Under the pieces are notes generated by a model. That model had not been told where the DNA came from, ran no database searches, and was given only the letters and a program-made list of their open reading frames with translations. Shown here in pieces: positions 1 to 12,500 of a stretch of 64,000 bases of DNA. Numbering within the stretch: position 1 is the stretch's first letter; the number at the start of each line of letters is the position of its first letter. The stretch comes from Rhabdonatronobacter sediminivivens (GTDB lineage Bacteria; Pseudomonadota; Alphaproteobacteria; Rhodobacterales; Rhodobacteraceae). The stretch covers positions 1-64,000 of the forward strand of contig NZ_JACBXS010000004.1 in the NCBI RefSeq assembly GCF_013415485.1. The letters are read 5' to 3'. Made by a program: the position numbers and the translations under genes.

Positions 1-581
1 TCGGGATCCACAGGTTCCTCGGGGTCCACAGGCTCCTCGGGGTCAACGGGCTCCTCGGGATCCACAGGCTCCTCAGGGTCCACAGGCTCCTCGGGGTCAA
101 CGGGCTCCTCGGGATCCACAGGCTCCTCAGGGTCCACAGGTTCCTCGGGATCCACGGGCTCCTCGGGATCCACAGGTTCCTCGGGGTCCACAGGCTCCTC
201 AGGGTCAACGGGCTCCTCAGGGTCAACGGGCTCCTCAGGGTCGACGGGCTCCTCGGGATCCACGGGCGCCTCGGGGTCCACAGGCTCCTCGGGGTCAACC
301 GGCTCCTCGGGGTCGACAGGCTCCTCGGGGTCAACGGGCTCCTCGGGATCCACAGGCTCCTCAGGGTCCACAGGTTCCTCGGGATCCACAGGTTCCTCGG
401 GGTCCACAGGCTCCTCGGGGTCAACGGGCTCCTCGGGATCCACAGGCTCCTCAGGATCCAGAGGCTCCTCAGGGTCGACGGGCTCCTCGGGGTCAACAGG
501 CTCCTCGGGATCAACGGGCTCCTCGGGGTCCACGGGCTCTTCGGGGTCCACGGGCTCTTCGGGGTCCACAGGCTCCTCGGG
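1..581 (-). repeat. 32 perfect 18-bp tandem repeats encoding PEEPVD
   Basis: Counting 18-bp steps down from 581 gives 32 complete units to position 6, and unit 33 is cut by the window edge. There are no indels, so phase is kept. Protein variants are rare: one PEAPVD near 265 and one PEEPLD near 450. At DNA level the units fall into recurring three-unit (54-bp) blocks, for example around 43-96, 97-150 and 322-375, which suggests expansion by multi-unit duplication. The encoded segment is an acidic Pro-rich stretch, probably an extended linker or stalk before the unseen C-terminus. Confidence 0.97.
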
Positions 582-3500
582 TCCGTCGAGCACCGCGAAG
601 ATGGGGTAGGTGGTTTCCTGCTGGAACGCATCCCGGTCGTCGCCCGGATAGGTGTTCAGCGGTGTGTCGCTGCCGATGGCCTGTGCGCCGAACAGGGCGG
701 GGGCCAGGAGGGTGATCTCCTCTGCCGCGCCAATCAGGTCGACGGTGATGGCCGCGGTGCTGACCAGCTTCACGCTGCCATCGGCCGAGACCGCGTAATC
801 CAGTCGCAGCGGCATGTCGCCACCATCCAGCAGCACATCGCCCGACGCCGCCGCGTGCAGCAGCGCACCGTCAGGCTGGCGCAGGTCCAGCGGGCGGCCC
901 GCGGAGCCGATCCCGCCGTCGAATGCCGTCAGCCAATAGGCGCCCTGCCCCAGGCGGACCGGTTCGGAACCGTCATTCGCGATATCGCCTGCGGTGGCGG
1001 TCAGAACCACCTTCGCATTCGCCCCGGTGGCATACCCGCCCCCAAGCGACAGCCCGCCGCGCACATAGAGGTCCAGCGTCACATCGCCGCCCTGCAGCCC
1101 GATCAGGCGCAGATCGCCGCCGTTATCGATGACCGCCAGCCGGTCCAGCACCGTCAGGTCCAGCGCGCTGACGGCAGTCTGGAACCCCATGCCATCCACG
1201 CCACGGATATTCGCGGCTTCAATGCGCGCCATCCCCTCGGGCATCATGAACTGGATCGAACCGGATGTCCCGGCCACCAGATCGCCGCCCGAAACCATGC
1301 TCAGACCGGGCGCGTCCCTGTCGGTATTGGCGGATACCAGTTTCTGCACGACGATATCACCGGCCGCTGCCAGACGCGCCGTGCCTTTTTCCAGCATGAT
1401 GCCCGCCGAAGGCGCCATGATCAGCGCGCCATCGGTCGCTTCCAGATCCAGCGCGCCAGCAACGCTCAGCCCGCCATCGAGGGTGATCTTCAGTGCGTGC
1501 AGGGTCAGGTCGGCGCCGAAATCGCCGCCCTCGGTCAGCGCGACCGTCCCGTCGGGGGCGTGGATGGTGGCGTTTGCGCCAGCCTGCGCCCTGCCGATGA
1601 ACAGCCGCCCTTCCTGTGCCGTGGCCAGGAGATGCGCCGCGCCATCTGCGCGCAACTCAAGCATGACCTGAGGCCCAGCCAGCACCAGCGGCGCAGAGGC
1701 GGTTCCCGGCTGCCCTCCGTCAAGGGTGACAGCCTCCGCATCCAGCCGCCCCAGAACCTGGGTGCCGGGCGCGGCGGTCAAGCTCACCGCGGAGGCCAGC
1801 AGGTCAGGCACACTCAGCATGGCCCCGTTTGCCGATAGCATGACCGGCGCGCTGGCGGTGATCCGGTCCACCTGGACCATCCCGCCAGCGGCAACCTCCA
1901 GCGTCCGCCCGACGGCCATGGCGATCTGCGCGCCCTGGCTGAAGGCTGCGACATCGCGGCCCGCGGTCAGCACGGCGGCGCCGCCTATCTCCAGGGCGTC
2001 ATCGCCGTCAAAGCGAAGGTCACGACCGGCACTGACGGTCAGGCCATCGGGGGTGCGCGCGCGCAGGCTGCGGCGCAGGGTCACGTCATGGCCGGGGCCG
2101 CTGCGCAGCACTGCGCTGGCGGCATCGATTCCGCCAAGATCAAGCACCAGACCCTGCGCGGCATCCAGCCGCAGGGTTCCGGTGCCCATGTTGGCGCCTT
2201 CCAGTGTCAGGGCACCGCTGTCCGCGAAGGTCGCGTTCAGGAAGCTGCCCGCCGGGTGGACACCGATGTCCAGCCTGCGGATATCGGTCTGCAGCGGGGC
2301 CTCTGTGCTGCCGGCAACGCCCATCAGTCGCAGATGCGCCAGCCCGCCCGCCGCAAGTGCGCCGCGCTTCTCATCTTCAAGCAGCAACCCGCCCTGCACG
2401 GCAAGCGTCAGGTCGCTGCCCGCCATGATCGCCGGTTCCGGCAGGTCGCGGCCGCTGAGGGTCAACGTGCCGGGCAGGGTCAGCGTGGCATCTTCGCGCG
2501 CCGTGATCTGCTGCAGCCGCAGCACATCGCCCAGCAGGTCCAGCCAGATATTGGTCGCCGCGGCGGTGTTCACGCCATCCGGGTCGGTCAGTTCCAGCAC
2601 CAGCGGGGCGTCCTTGGCCCCGATATCGCCTTCGGCACTCAACTGCGCCTGCCCCACCAGCGCCACTGTCGCACCTGCCAGATCGCTGAGCAGGATGGAG
2701 CCGCCGGTGGCCTGCAGCATGAAGGTTCCCGGGGTGAACACCTCGGTCAGGGCCGCGCCCTTGCGGGCGTCGATCACTATGTCGCCCGCCGCGCGGGCGG
2801 CCAGGCTGCCGGTCATCGGCATGTCCAGAGCCAGCGCACCAGACGCCCCTGCCCCGATCCCGCCCGTGGCCGCTTCCAGCACGATATCGGCACCGCTGAT
2901 CAGGCCCGCGCCCTGCGCTGCATGCATCGCGCCTGCGGTTTTCAGCCGCAACCGCTCGCCCACCGAAATCTCGCCCACCGTGATGTCGATGGCCGAGCCG
3001 ATGAAGCCGTCGCCGCGCGCGGTGGCATCCAGCACGCCGGTGGCATCGACATCGACATCCTCGATCCGGTCGATGAAGACCTGGTTGCCGATGATGCGGT
3101 AATCACTGCGTTCCGCGGCGAAGAGCGCCAGCCGGTCCTCGCGGCTGAGCACATGACCTTCGGTCAGGATGATCGGATCGTCGATCCGGCCGATGTTGGT
3201 GGCCGCGTCCAGCACCACGTTGCGGCCCACGACATTCGGCGCCTCGATCCGCAATTCGGTGTCGGTGATCGGCAGGATCACATCGGCGCGCAAGGGCGCT
3301 TCCAGCTCCAGCGGCTTGAAGTAATAGGCCTCATAGAAGGCGTCGATCTCGGCTGCCGTGGGCTGATACACGTAATCCGGGTTGAAAGGCGACGCGGCAT
3401 GCAGTGCGGCCTGCGCATGGAATTGCGCGTTCGATTCCGCCAAGAATTCGTCGATCTCGGCCTGCGTCATGCCATCCGCGACCATCCGCGCGCGCTGGCT

Positions 3501-6500
3501 GGCGCTCAGGGTGATGTATTGCACCTCCGGATCGTAATCGCCGCGATCCACCTGCTGCAGCCGCTCCCACCAGTCGAAATAGGCGGCGGTGCGGGTTTCG
3601 ATCTGCCGTTGCAGATAGGGGTTCTGCGCCGATTTCTCGATCAGCAGCGCGTCGCGCAGGGCGTTGGTTTCCTCGGGCGTCAGGGTGATCTTGATCTGGG
3701 GATCGTAGTCCTCACCCAGCGCCAGGATCTGCGGGGCCAGCGCGTGGAAATCGGCGGCGCGCGCGAATTCCATCTGCGCGACCTCGGCCTCGGTCAGGCC
3801 GCGCTGCAACAGCCCGCGCCGCGTCTCCTCGTCGTAGGGGAAGCCCATGTCGGGGTCGTATTTACCGACCTCGACCACCTGCCCGGCGCTGTCCCGCTCG
3901 ATCAGGTTTTCCCACCAGTCCAGGTACTCGTCGGTGCGTTCGCCGATGATCGCCGCCTCGGCGGCAGCCAGTTCGCCCGGCGTGACCTCCTGCCAGCTTT
4001 CGTTGTCCAGAAGCTGCAATTCGTTCCACAGCGCTTCCAGCAACCCGGCTTCGGCGCGGCGGTCGCGGGTTTCCTGATCGTTCACGTCCAGGATCGCACC
4101 ATAGGGGTTGACCAGCGTCACATCGCCGAAGCGCGAGATCACCTGATTGACCGGCATGTTGGTGGGGCTGTCTGAATCCTCGAACAATGCGATCTGGGCG
4201 TCGGTGGCGTGGTTGACCAGCCGGATGTCGTCGGCGGCATGGGCGGTGATACTGCTTGCCGCGCTCACATTCAGCACCGGGTCATTGCCGAAGGGGCTGA
4301 CAAAGGCACCGATCCCGCCGGTGTCCGAGGTCAGGCTGACCCGGTCACCGCGCACCAAACCATCCTCGAAGGTCGGCTGGTGGATGCTGCCGCGCGCCTG
4401 AAGCGTCACATCGAACAGATCCTCGCCGGTGACGAACCCGCCGGGCACCTCGAACGTTTCCGACGCCTCGGCCCGGCGCACGGTCAGATCACCCGCCGAT
4501 TGCAGGATCTGCATGTGCCCGCCGGACACGATGTCGATGAACGTGCCTTCGGGGCGGTTCAGCACCATGAAGGTGTCGGCGCCGATCGCGCCCGGTTCGC
4601 GGCGGATTTCGTTGCGCCAGACCGGGATCGGCTCGCCGGGCAGGACGACCTGAAGCTGTAGTCTCCCGTCGTTCTCCGGCGTGCGATAGGCGGGCGAGCC
4701 GGGCAGCACGCCGCCCACATCGCCATCGGCACGGATCCGCAGATTGGCGACGTTCAGCGCCGCATCTTCGCGGTTGGTCAACACCGCGCCTTCGCTTTCG
4801 ATGATCGTCTGGCCGGTGCGGTTGGTCAGCGCATTGGCGATACGCACATCGCCGCGCGAGTCGATCTCGACCCGGCCCGAGTTGTAGCCGTTGAAGGCGA
4901 TGTCGATGGGCCGGTTGGCCGCGATCCGGTGGCGCCATACGGTGGTTTCGGACCAGGTATCGCCAAGCTGACTGCCCGGCGTGCCGGAGGACTGCGAATA
5001 GGTCCGGAAGCGATAGGGTTCGGCATCCAGGTCCTGCGCCGTTCCCACATCGCGGCGGAAGATGTTGTCCACCGCCTCGAAGGGGACCCTCTGGGTGGTG
5101 ATGACAGGCTGGTCCGGAAGGGTGACGCCGCCGACGGTGGGGAAGGTAATGACCCCGACGACTTCGGAGGTATCAATATACCCGCCGAGCATCACCAGCG
5201 CCTGATTGCCGATGATCTCGTAGCGGTCAGTGGGCAGCGGGTCGCCGAAGATATCGCCGGGCCGGGTCGAGGACACCTGCACCGTGCCGTCGGGGGCGAT
5301 GGTGTAGACCGTCTCGATCGGGACCGACTCGCGGGCGCCGGGCTGGAAGTTGGTCGGGACGGTCTGGTTGCGGTCGATGATCCGGATCATGCCGCTGACG
5401 CCGTCTTCGGGGCCGGTGTCCAGCCGCGAGATCTGCAAGGGCCGGACGCTGCCGGAATAGATATCCACCCGGCCATAGCCGTGCGCGACCTCGATCCGGC
5501 CATTGCCGGTGGACACGATATGCCCGGCCAGTTCCACATAGCCGCCCCGGGTGACGATCTGCCCGAGGATCAGGCTGTCGGACCATGAATCGTAGGTGAC
5601 CGAGATATTGCCGGTGATATAGTCATCGCCCGGCATCGGGGTCGGCGCGTTGACCCCGTCATAAGTGCCGTCCGGGTTTGTGCCGCCGCCCGAAGCCGCA
5701 CCGCGCGGCGGGCTGAAGATCGGGGTCAAGCCCTGACCGATCCCGTCGCGGATCACGACCGTATCGACAATCGGTTCGATATGCAGATGCCAGTCGGTGA
5801 CGCCGGACTTGATGGTGCCATCGACGTTGATGGTGTTGGCGTAGACAAAGATTTCGCCCACCGCCAGCAGCATCCCCTCGGGCGCTTCTACCGCATAGTC
5901 CGCCGGGTCCGGGACAGAGCGCCCCGTGGCGACCCATGCGTTCCGCGCCGCAGCGCTGTCGATCCCGCCGTGGAATTCATCCACAAACGCCTGATATTCC
6001 TCGAAATTCCGGAAGAACTCGAAATTCGTGGAATAGGGGTTGGAAACCAACGACACCACGCTTTGCGATGGCGCCAGGAAGAAATCGCCGCCCGAGTCGA
6101 TGAAGATGTTGCGCGCCCGGACATTGCCGCCCAGCACATAGATATCGCCATCCTCGGTCCGCAGGTTGACGTTGCCCATCAGGTTGTCGATATCGCCGCG
6201 CACGAAGATATCGGCGGTCGGACGGTCCTCGGTCTGGATGAAGCTGTTGTTGACCAGAATTCGCGGTGGAGTCAGGCGGGTGGTGTTGGCGATGATGTCG
6301 ATTTGCGACTGGATGGGGAAGAAGCCCTGATTGTCGCCGCCCCGTTCGCGCAACTCGGCCAGGTTGGCGACGGGAATGCCGTTGAACCGCACCTCGCCCG
6401 CTTCCTCGAACGGGATGGTCATCGAATTGATGTCAAGGCTCAGATGCGTGTTGTTGATGAACTCGATCAGCGCATCGCCATTGGCCTGCACCAGCCCGTC

Positions 6501-9500
6501 GCCGATCAGGTAGTCGCCGATCACATTCACATTGCCCGCGCGGGCCTGCACGTCCTGAATATAGATGAAATCGGTGACCAGATTGCCGCCACCCGATTGC
6601 AGCCGGGCAAGCCGCGCCGTGATGCCGTCGATCTGGATTTGCAGATCCGTGAACACCTCGGAGTCTGCGGCCACCTGCGCTTGCTGCGCCTGCAGCCCGG
6701 CGATGATGCCCGCGAACTGCTCGGCGATATCGACGCCGAAGGCGATGTCGTATTCGAAATCCTCATCCGCCGTGATGCTCAGATGCGCCACTTCGGTGGT
6801 GTCGAACTGGTTGCGCCCGCCGAACCCGTAGTTCACGGTCATCCGCTGCGCGCCAAAGGCGCCCGCTTCCACCCGCCCGTCGATCCAGGCGCCCACGTTG
6901 CCGACGACCACCGTTTCACCCGAGGTCCGTTCGAGCGAGATTTCTTCCGCCCCCACAAGCCCGCCGAAGAAATTCCCCACGGCCTGCGCGGCCTCGCGGT
7001 ATGCGTCGATGGACGAGCCGAAGGCATAGGCGTCGATCTGCCCTTCGGTGGTGATGATGTTCACATCGCCCGCCGCGCGCACCTGCCCTGCGAATATGTT
7101 GCCCTGCTGGCCTGTCTGCGTTGGGCCGACATAGACGCGGTTGGTTTGGGTGATGCGCGCCTCGACATCGGGTTTACGGTTCAGGGGCACCGCGGTGCGG
7201 TTCAGCATCCGCCCTTCGGCATAGATATCAATCTGCCCCTCGCCCTCCAGATCACGGCCCGCAAGCAGGTTCACATCGCCCCGGCGGCTGACAACATTTC
7301 CCGTGGTGGCGACGGTGACCAGGTTCTCGGCCCGGTAATCGGCAATCGCATCGATCCGCGACCGACCGGCCAGACCATAGGTGCGGATGAAGCCTTCGGG
7401 GTTGAGGTCCGCATCCGAGCGCACGGCAAGCGTCACATCGCCCACCGCATCGATCCGCCCGTCGATCCCGATCCGCGACAGCGCCGGGATCTCGTTGTCC
7501 TCATCGACGCCGCGCACGTTCAGGATGCTGCGCAGACGCGGCAGCGCCACCCCTGCGCCCACATCGGCGGTCAACCTGTCGGCCATGTCGTAATTGTTGC
7601 GGATGCCGATCAGCACGCCGCCGGTATTGTCCACCGGGCGTGCCGCGTTCGACAGCTGGCGCAGTTGCACGCCCTGCGCCACGTCAATCCGCACGGTGTT
7701 CTGCACTTCGGTTTCCGAGCGCAGCGCCTCGCGCGAGCCCAGAATGCCGACACCAAACGTGCGGCCATTGAAGTCGCCGTCGACCTCCTTGGTGATATCG
7801 GCGCCCGCCGTGATCGCCATGTCGCCCGCATCGACGTGCGTCGCCATGTTGACCAGGCTTTCGGTGCGGAGATTGTTGCGCAACCGCACCGACCCCGACC
7901 CCACGCCCGAGACGGATTTCGAGTCTATGCTGGTGTTGAAGGTAATGTCGCGTTCACTGCGCACCACCAGCGCGCCCGCTTCGATCCCGGCATTCCCGGC
8001 CAGTTGCACGCGGGTCACGTTGTCGGTGTTCAGCCGCTGCCACGCGGCGTGGATGGACACCAGCCCGCCCTTGCCGGAGATCGCCTCGCCCAGCAGGTCT
8101 GCAGTGCCCAGCGCCTCGGCACGCAGGGTGCCGCCGATGTCGGCCTTCTGGCTGTTGAAGGTCAGAAGCGTGTCGGCCCGGGCGCTGTCTTCGACCCGTG
8201 CCGCGGACATGCCGACACCGATCAGTGAAATCGTGGTGCCGCTGGCCGTGTATTCCACAGAACTGACGTTCGAGCTGGTGAACCTGGCATCCCCCGCCAC
8301 ATCCGCCTGCACGAAGGAAATATCGGTCCGCACGTCCGAGCGGTTGACCGCCCGCGTGGACGCCCCGCCGACCGTGACCCCGCCGATATCGGTGGACCAG
8401 GTGCGCGCGAAGATCGTCGCGGGCTGGTTGGGGGTGTTGTCGGTGGCCAGCATGTTCACGCTGCCCGCATTGATGCGCATGTTGACGCCGCGCAGGCGCA
8501 CTGTGCCCTGACGACGCGACGCCGCCGCATTGACGCCGCCGCCGATGGCCCCGCCGACCAGCGACCAGGAATAGGAATCCAGCGCTCCTGCGTTGATCGC
8601 GTTGACATTCAGCGCGCCCGGCGTGGTCAGATGCGCGCGGCCCATGTGCACCGTGACGCGCGCTGAATCGCGCGCGATGGCGCTGCTGCCGCCCAGTGCG
8701 ATGGCGCCGATCGACACAAGATCGACCCGTGCGTCAGCCTCGCCCAGGCGGCGCGCGTCGATGGTGATATTGGCTGCGCTCAGCTGGGGCGCGGTTTCGC
8801 CCGGCGCCAGGTTGATCTCGATCTCGCTTTCGCGGAAGGCATTGCCCAGCGCCAGCCCGGCGCCGATGGCCCCGATGGTCGCGCCGGTGACGCGGGCGCG
8901 GGTCTGGCTGGCCTCTTCCGCCTCGAGGGTAATGTCTCCCCCGGCTGTCAGCCGCGCATCGGCGCCCAGTTCGACCTTCATCACCCGCGCGATGCGGATG
9001 TCCGACATGGCAAAGCCGACCGCGATGGCGCCAGCGGACCCGGCAATCGCTTCGGGTTCGCCGTCATTCACATCGGCGATCGCCGACAGCACGATATCGC
9101 GGTTGGCGGTCAACCGCGCCCCCGCACCCACGCGGGTGAACAGCTGCGTGCCGCGCCGCACCAGCGCCACGCCATGCGCCCCCGCCACCGCCCCGGCCGA
9201 GCCGCCGCCCGCCAGTAGCTGAAGATCACCACCTTCGCGCGCGTCCAGCGTGATATCACCCGCCATGATCACGGCATCCTCGCCGATCCGTGCGGTGATG
9301 CTGTCACGTTCCTCGCCGCGATAGGAACTACGCATGTTGAACGACCGGCGCACCGAAAGCGCCTCGCCGATGATGCTGTCGATCAGTTCGTCGCCACCGA
9401 ACCCGATGGAGTAGTTTCTCTCCGCCTGGTCATGACCAGTTTCATTGAAGGGGTCGCCCTGCAGATCATCATGGGCATCGTCCACGGCATCGCCGGGATC

Positions 9501-12500
9501 GCTCAGGTCATCGTCCTCGACATCTTCGTAATCGTTGGGGTCGATGTCGATATCGACGCGCTTGCCGAAGGTGATCAGCACCCCCGCCCCCTGGAACGAG
9601 AACACGCCGCCCCCGCCCGCAACCGCCGCCCCCTTGAAGCTGCGCTCGCCATAAGCATCGACGGTGACATCGCCGCCCACATCGACAAAGGCCTCGTCGT
9701 CGATTTCAGCCAGCACGCGGTTGCGCATGGAGGTGATCACCCCTGCGGCCCCCGCGCCCACGAACCCGCCGCTGGAGGCCAGGACCATCACGTCCTGACC
9801 ATATGTCTGCACGGCGGTCACGTTCACATCGCGCGCCGCAGCCCCACCCAGAACCGAGGTGCCCCGGCCCAGCCGCGCGACCACTTCCTGGCTGGCGTTG
9901 GTATACAACATCTGCGCGGACACCCCGATCGCACCGCCCGCCGCGCCAATCACGGCCTGATTGACCTCGATCGTGCCATCGCTGCCCGGCGCCTGAAGGC
10001 GCGACTCGCGGCCAAAGGGTATCATCCGCGCTTCGGCATGCACGTTGACATCTTGACCGGCCATCAGCACCACGCCGTCATCGGCTGTGGTCCTGTCTTC
10101 GGTCTGTGCCAGCACGGTATCGCCCGCATCCAGCACCACCAGAACCGGCGCCACACCGACGAATCCGCCCGCAGCGCCCGCGGCATTCTGCTGAATCCGG
10201 CGCGGCGCCACGGCGCCCACCGAAATGTCACGCCCGGAGGCGACCAGCGTGTTCTGGCCCAGCCGCGCCACCGTGACCGAGCGTGCAACCGCAATCTGGT
10301 TCACCCCGGCCACCCCGGCCCAGATCCCGCCGCCGACCGCGACCGAGATGAAGCGCAGCGACTCTGGCGTCACCGCTTCGACAGTGACATCGCGGCCGGC
10401 CACAACCACGGCGTCACGGATTTCGGCCAGAGTGGACTTGCGAATGCGGAACACCTCGGTCGAAGCGCCGACACCGGCCACACCGCCAAGCCCGCCGGAA
10501 ACGACGAAGCTGGTGATCCGCGTGGCGTTGCCCGCCAGCACGTTCACGTCATCGCCGCTTTCGATCTCGGCATCGTCGATCACGGCGGCGACCTGATCCT
10601 CGACAAAGATCAGCGGGATCTGCACCGCCACCCCGGCAGTGATCCCGACCGCGACTGTGGCCGTCAGCGTACCGACGTCGATGGCATGATCCGCCAGCAC
10701 GGTGACGCCACGGCGCTGCGCGGTGACCCGATCCAGCCAGTCGCTGTCGCCTTCGGTCCGGGCCAGCGTGGCCAGCCCCGCCCCCTGCCCGCGCGCGGTG
10801 ATGTCGCTGCCGTCGCCGATTTCCGCCGACACATCGGCATAGGACCGGATCGCGGCGATGGACACGCCCACCCCGGCAACGCCGCCAAAGGAAATGCCCC
10901 CCGTGGCCTGATCGAAGACGGCGTTGAAATCCTCAAGGTTGGATTCGTTGCCGCCGCCAAGCGAATCGACCGCGCCGCTGCTGACCGCTTCCACCAGCAC
11001 AGCGTCATCGACCTCGATCCGGCTGTTCATGACCTCGGCGCGGACAGTGTCATCGCGCCAGGTCACGCTGACCGAGCCGGTGACCCCGGCGGTCAGGCCG
11101 AAGGCACCGCCCACGGCACTGCTGACGGCATCGGACAGGTTGCGCGCCCGCACCACCGCGCTGGCACCGGTTTCGGCACCGGCACCGATGGCACTGTCAT
11201 TGGCCTGCGCGAGTGTCAGCCCCTTGTCATGGGCGATGGCCAGCGACGCGCCGATGCCCGCGGTCGAGGCTACACCCAGCGTGAACGCCAGCGAGGTCAT
11301 GCGCTGGCGGCGCAGCGCATCCACCACCACATTGTCCCCGCCGGTATAGATATCCGTTCCGTCGCGCATCCGCGCGCGCACATTGCTGCGCGCCGTGGCC
11401 ACGCTGATTGACGCGGCGACCCCCGCCGTGCCCAGCGACCCGGCACCGCCCGCGCTCAGCGCCAGCCCGCGCGAGGTGTCGCGCGCGGCGATGGTGGCGC
11501 CCCCGGTATCGCGGTCGAGGGCCTCGATACGCATGTTGGCGATCTCGGCCAGGGTTTCGGTGTTCATGTCCAGAACGCCCAGCGCCAGACCGACGCCGAC
11601 ATTATTGATGCCAAACTGCGCCACTGTCGCAATGGCCTGATTGCGCCCGCTGGTATCGGCTTCGACCTTGACGGATGAAGCCATCAGAACTGGTCGGTTC
11701 GATCCGTCCGGGCCAATGATCGCCGCGCGCACAAGCTGCGCCTGCCGGGTGATCGCACCGCCCGCGCCCACGGCATCGCCTGCGAAACCCGCGCCCACCG
11801 AGGTGGCCAGGCTCTTGGTCTGCGATGTTGCGGTCACGCTGACCGCGCCGACCTCGTTCAGGCCGGGCTGCGTCAGGTGCAGCTCTGCCTCGACCAGCCC
11901 GCCCAGGCGGACCCAGGACAGGCCGACGCCCACGGAAATGCCGCCCGTGCCGCCGCCTGCGCCGTCTTCGGCGCCGTCGGCAACGTCGTCCGCCGCATCG
12001 GCGCCTTCGCTGTCTGCGGGGGTGTCGATTTCGGCGGTGGTTTCCTCGGCGTCGATATCCGCGTCGGCCACGGCATCGGGGTCCGTGTCGGGGTCCGGGT
12101 CATCCTCGGACTTGCTGGAGCCGGGGAAGATCGGGCGCATGCGCACCTTCCACTTGCCCTCGTCATCGCGCTCCAGCTTGAACTGGTCGAAGATCTTGCC
12201 GGTCACGCCCAGATCCAGCGACAGGCCCACCGTGCCCGACAGCGCAAAGGCCTCGCGCGCGTCTTCGGCGGCAATGGTCACATCGCCATTGACCCGCATG
12301 CTGGGCACCGTCACGCGGGCGGCGATCTCGGTGTCCGCAAAGGGCAGGTTCAGCTCACCCAGGTTCACACCGGTGGCATCGGCAACCTCGGCCAGTGCGT
12401 CGTTGATGACCTCCTGGATCCGCTCGCGCAGCGGCAGGGTGCGCTCATCCTCGTCCACGCCAAAGGCATCTGCGGGGCGGGGCCCGAAGTCCAGATACCC

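Noticed and set aside
1..581. Short regular repeats considered as a CRISPR array
   Set aside because: Units are contiguous 18-mers without spacers and keep reading frame in the adhesin, so they are a coding tandem repeat.
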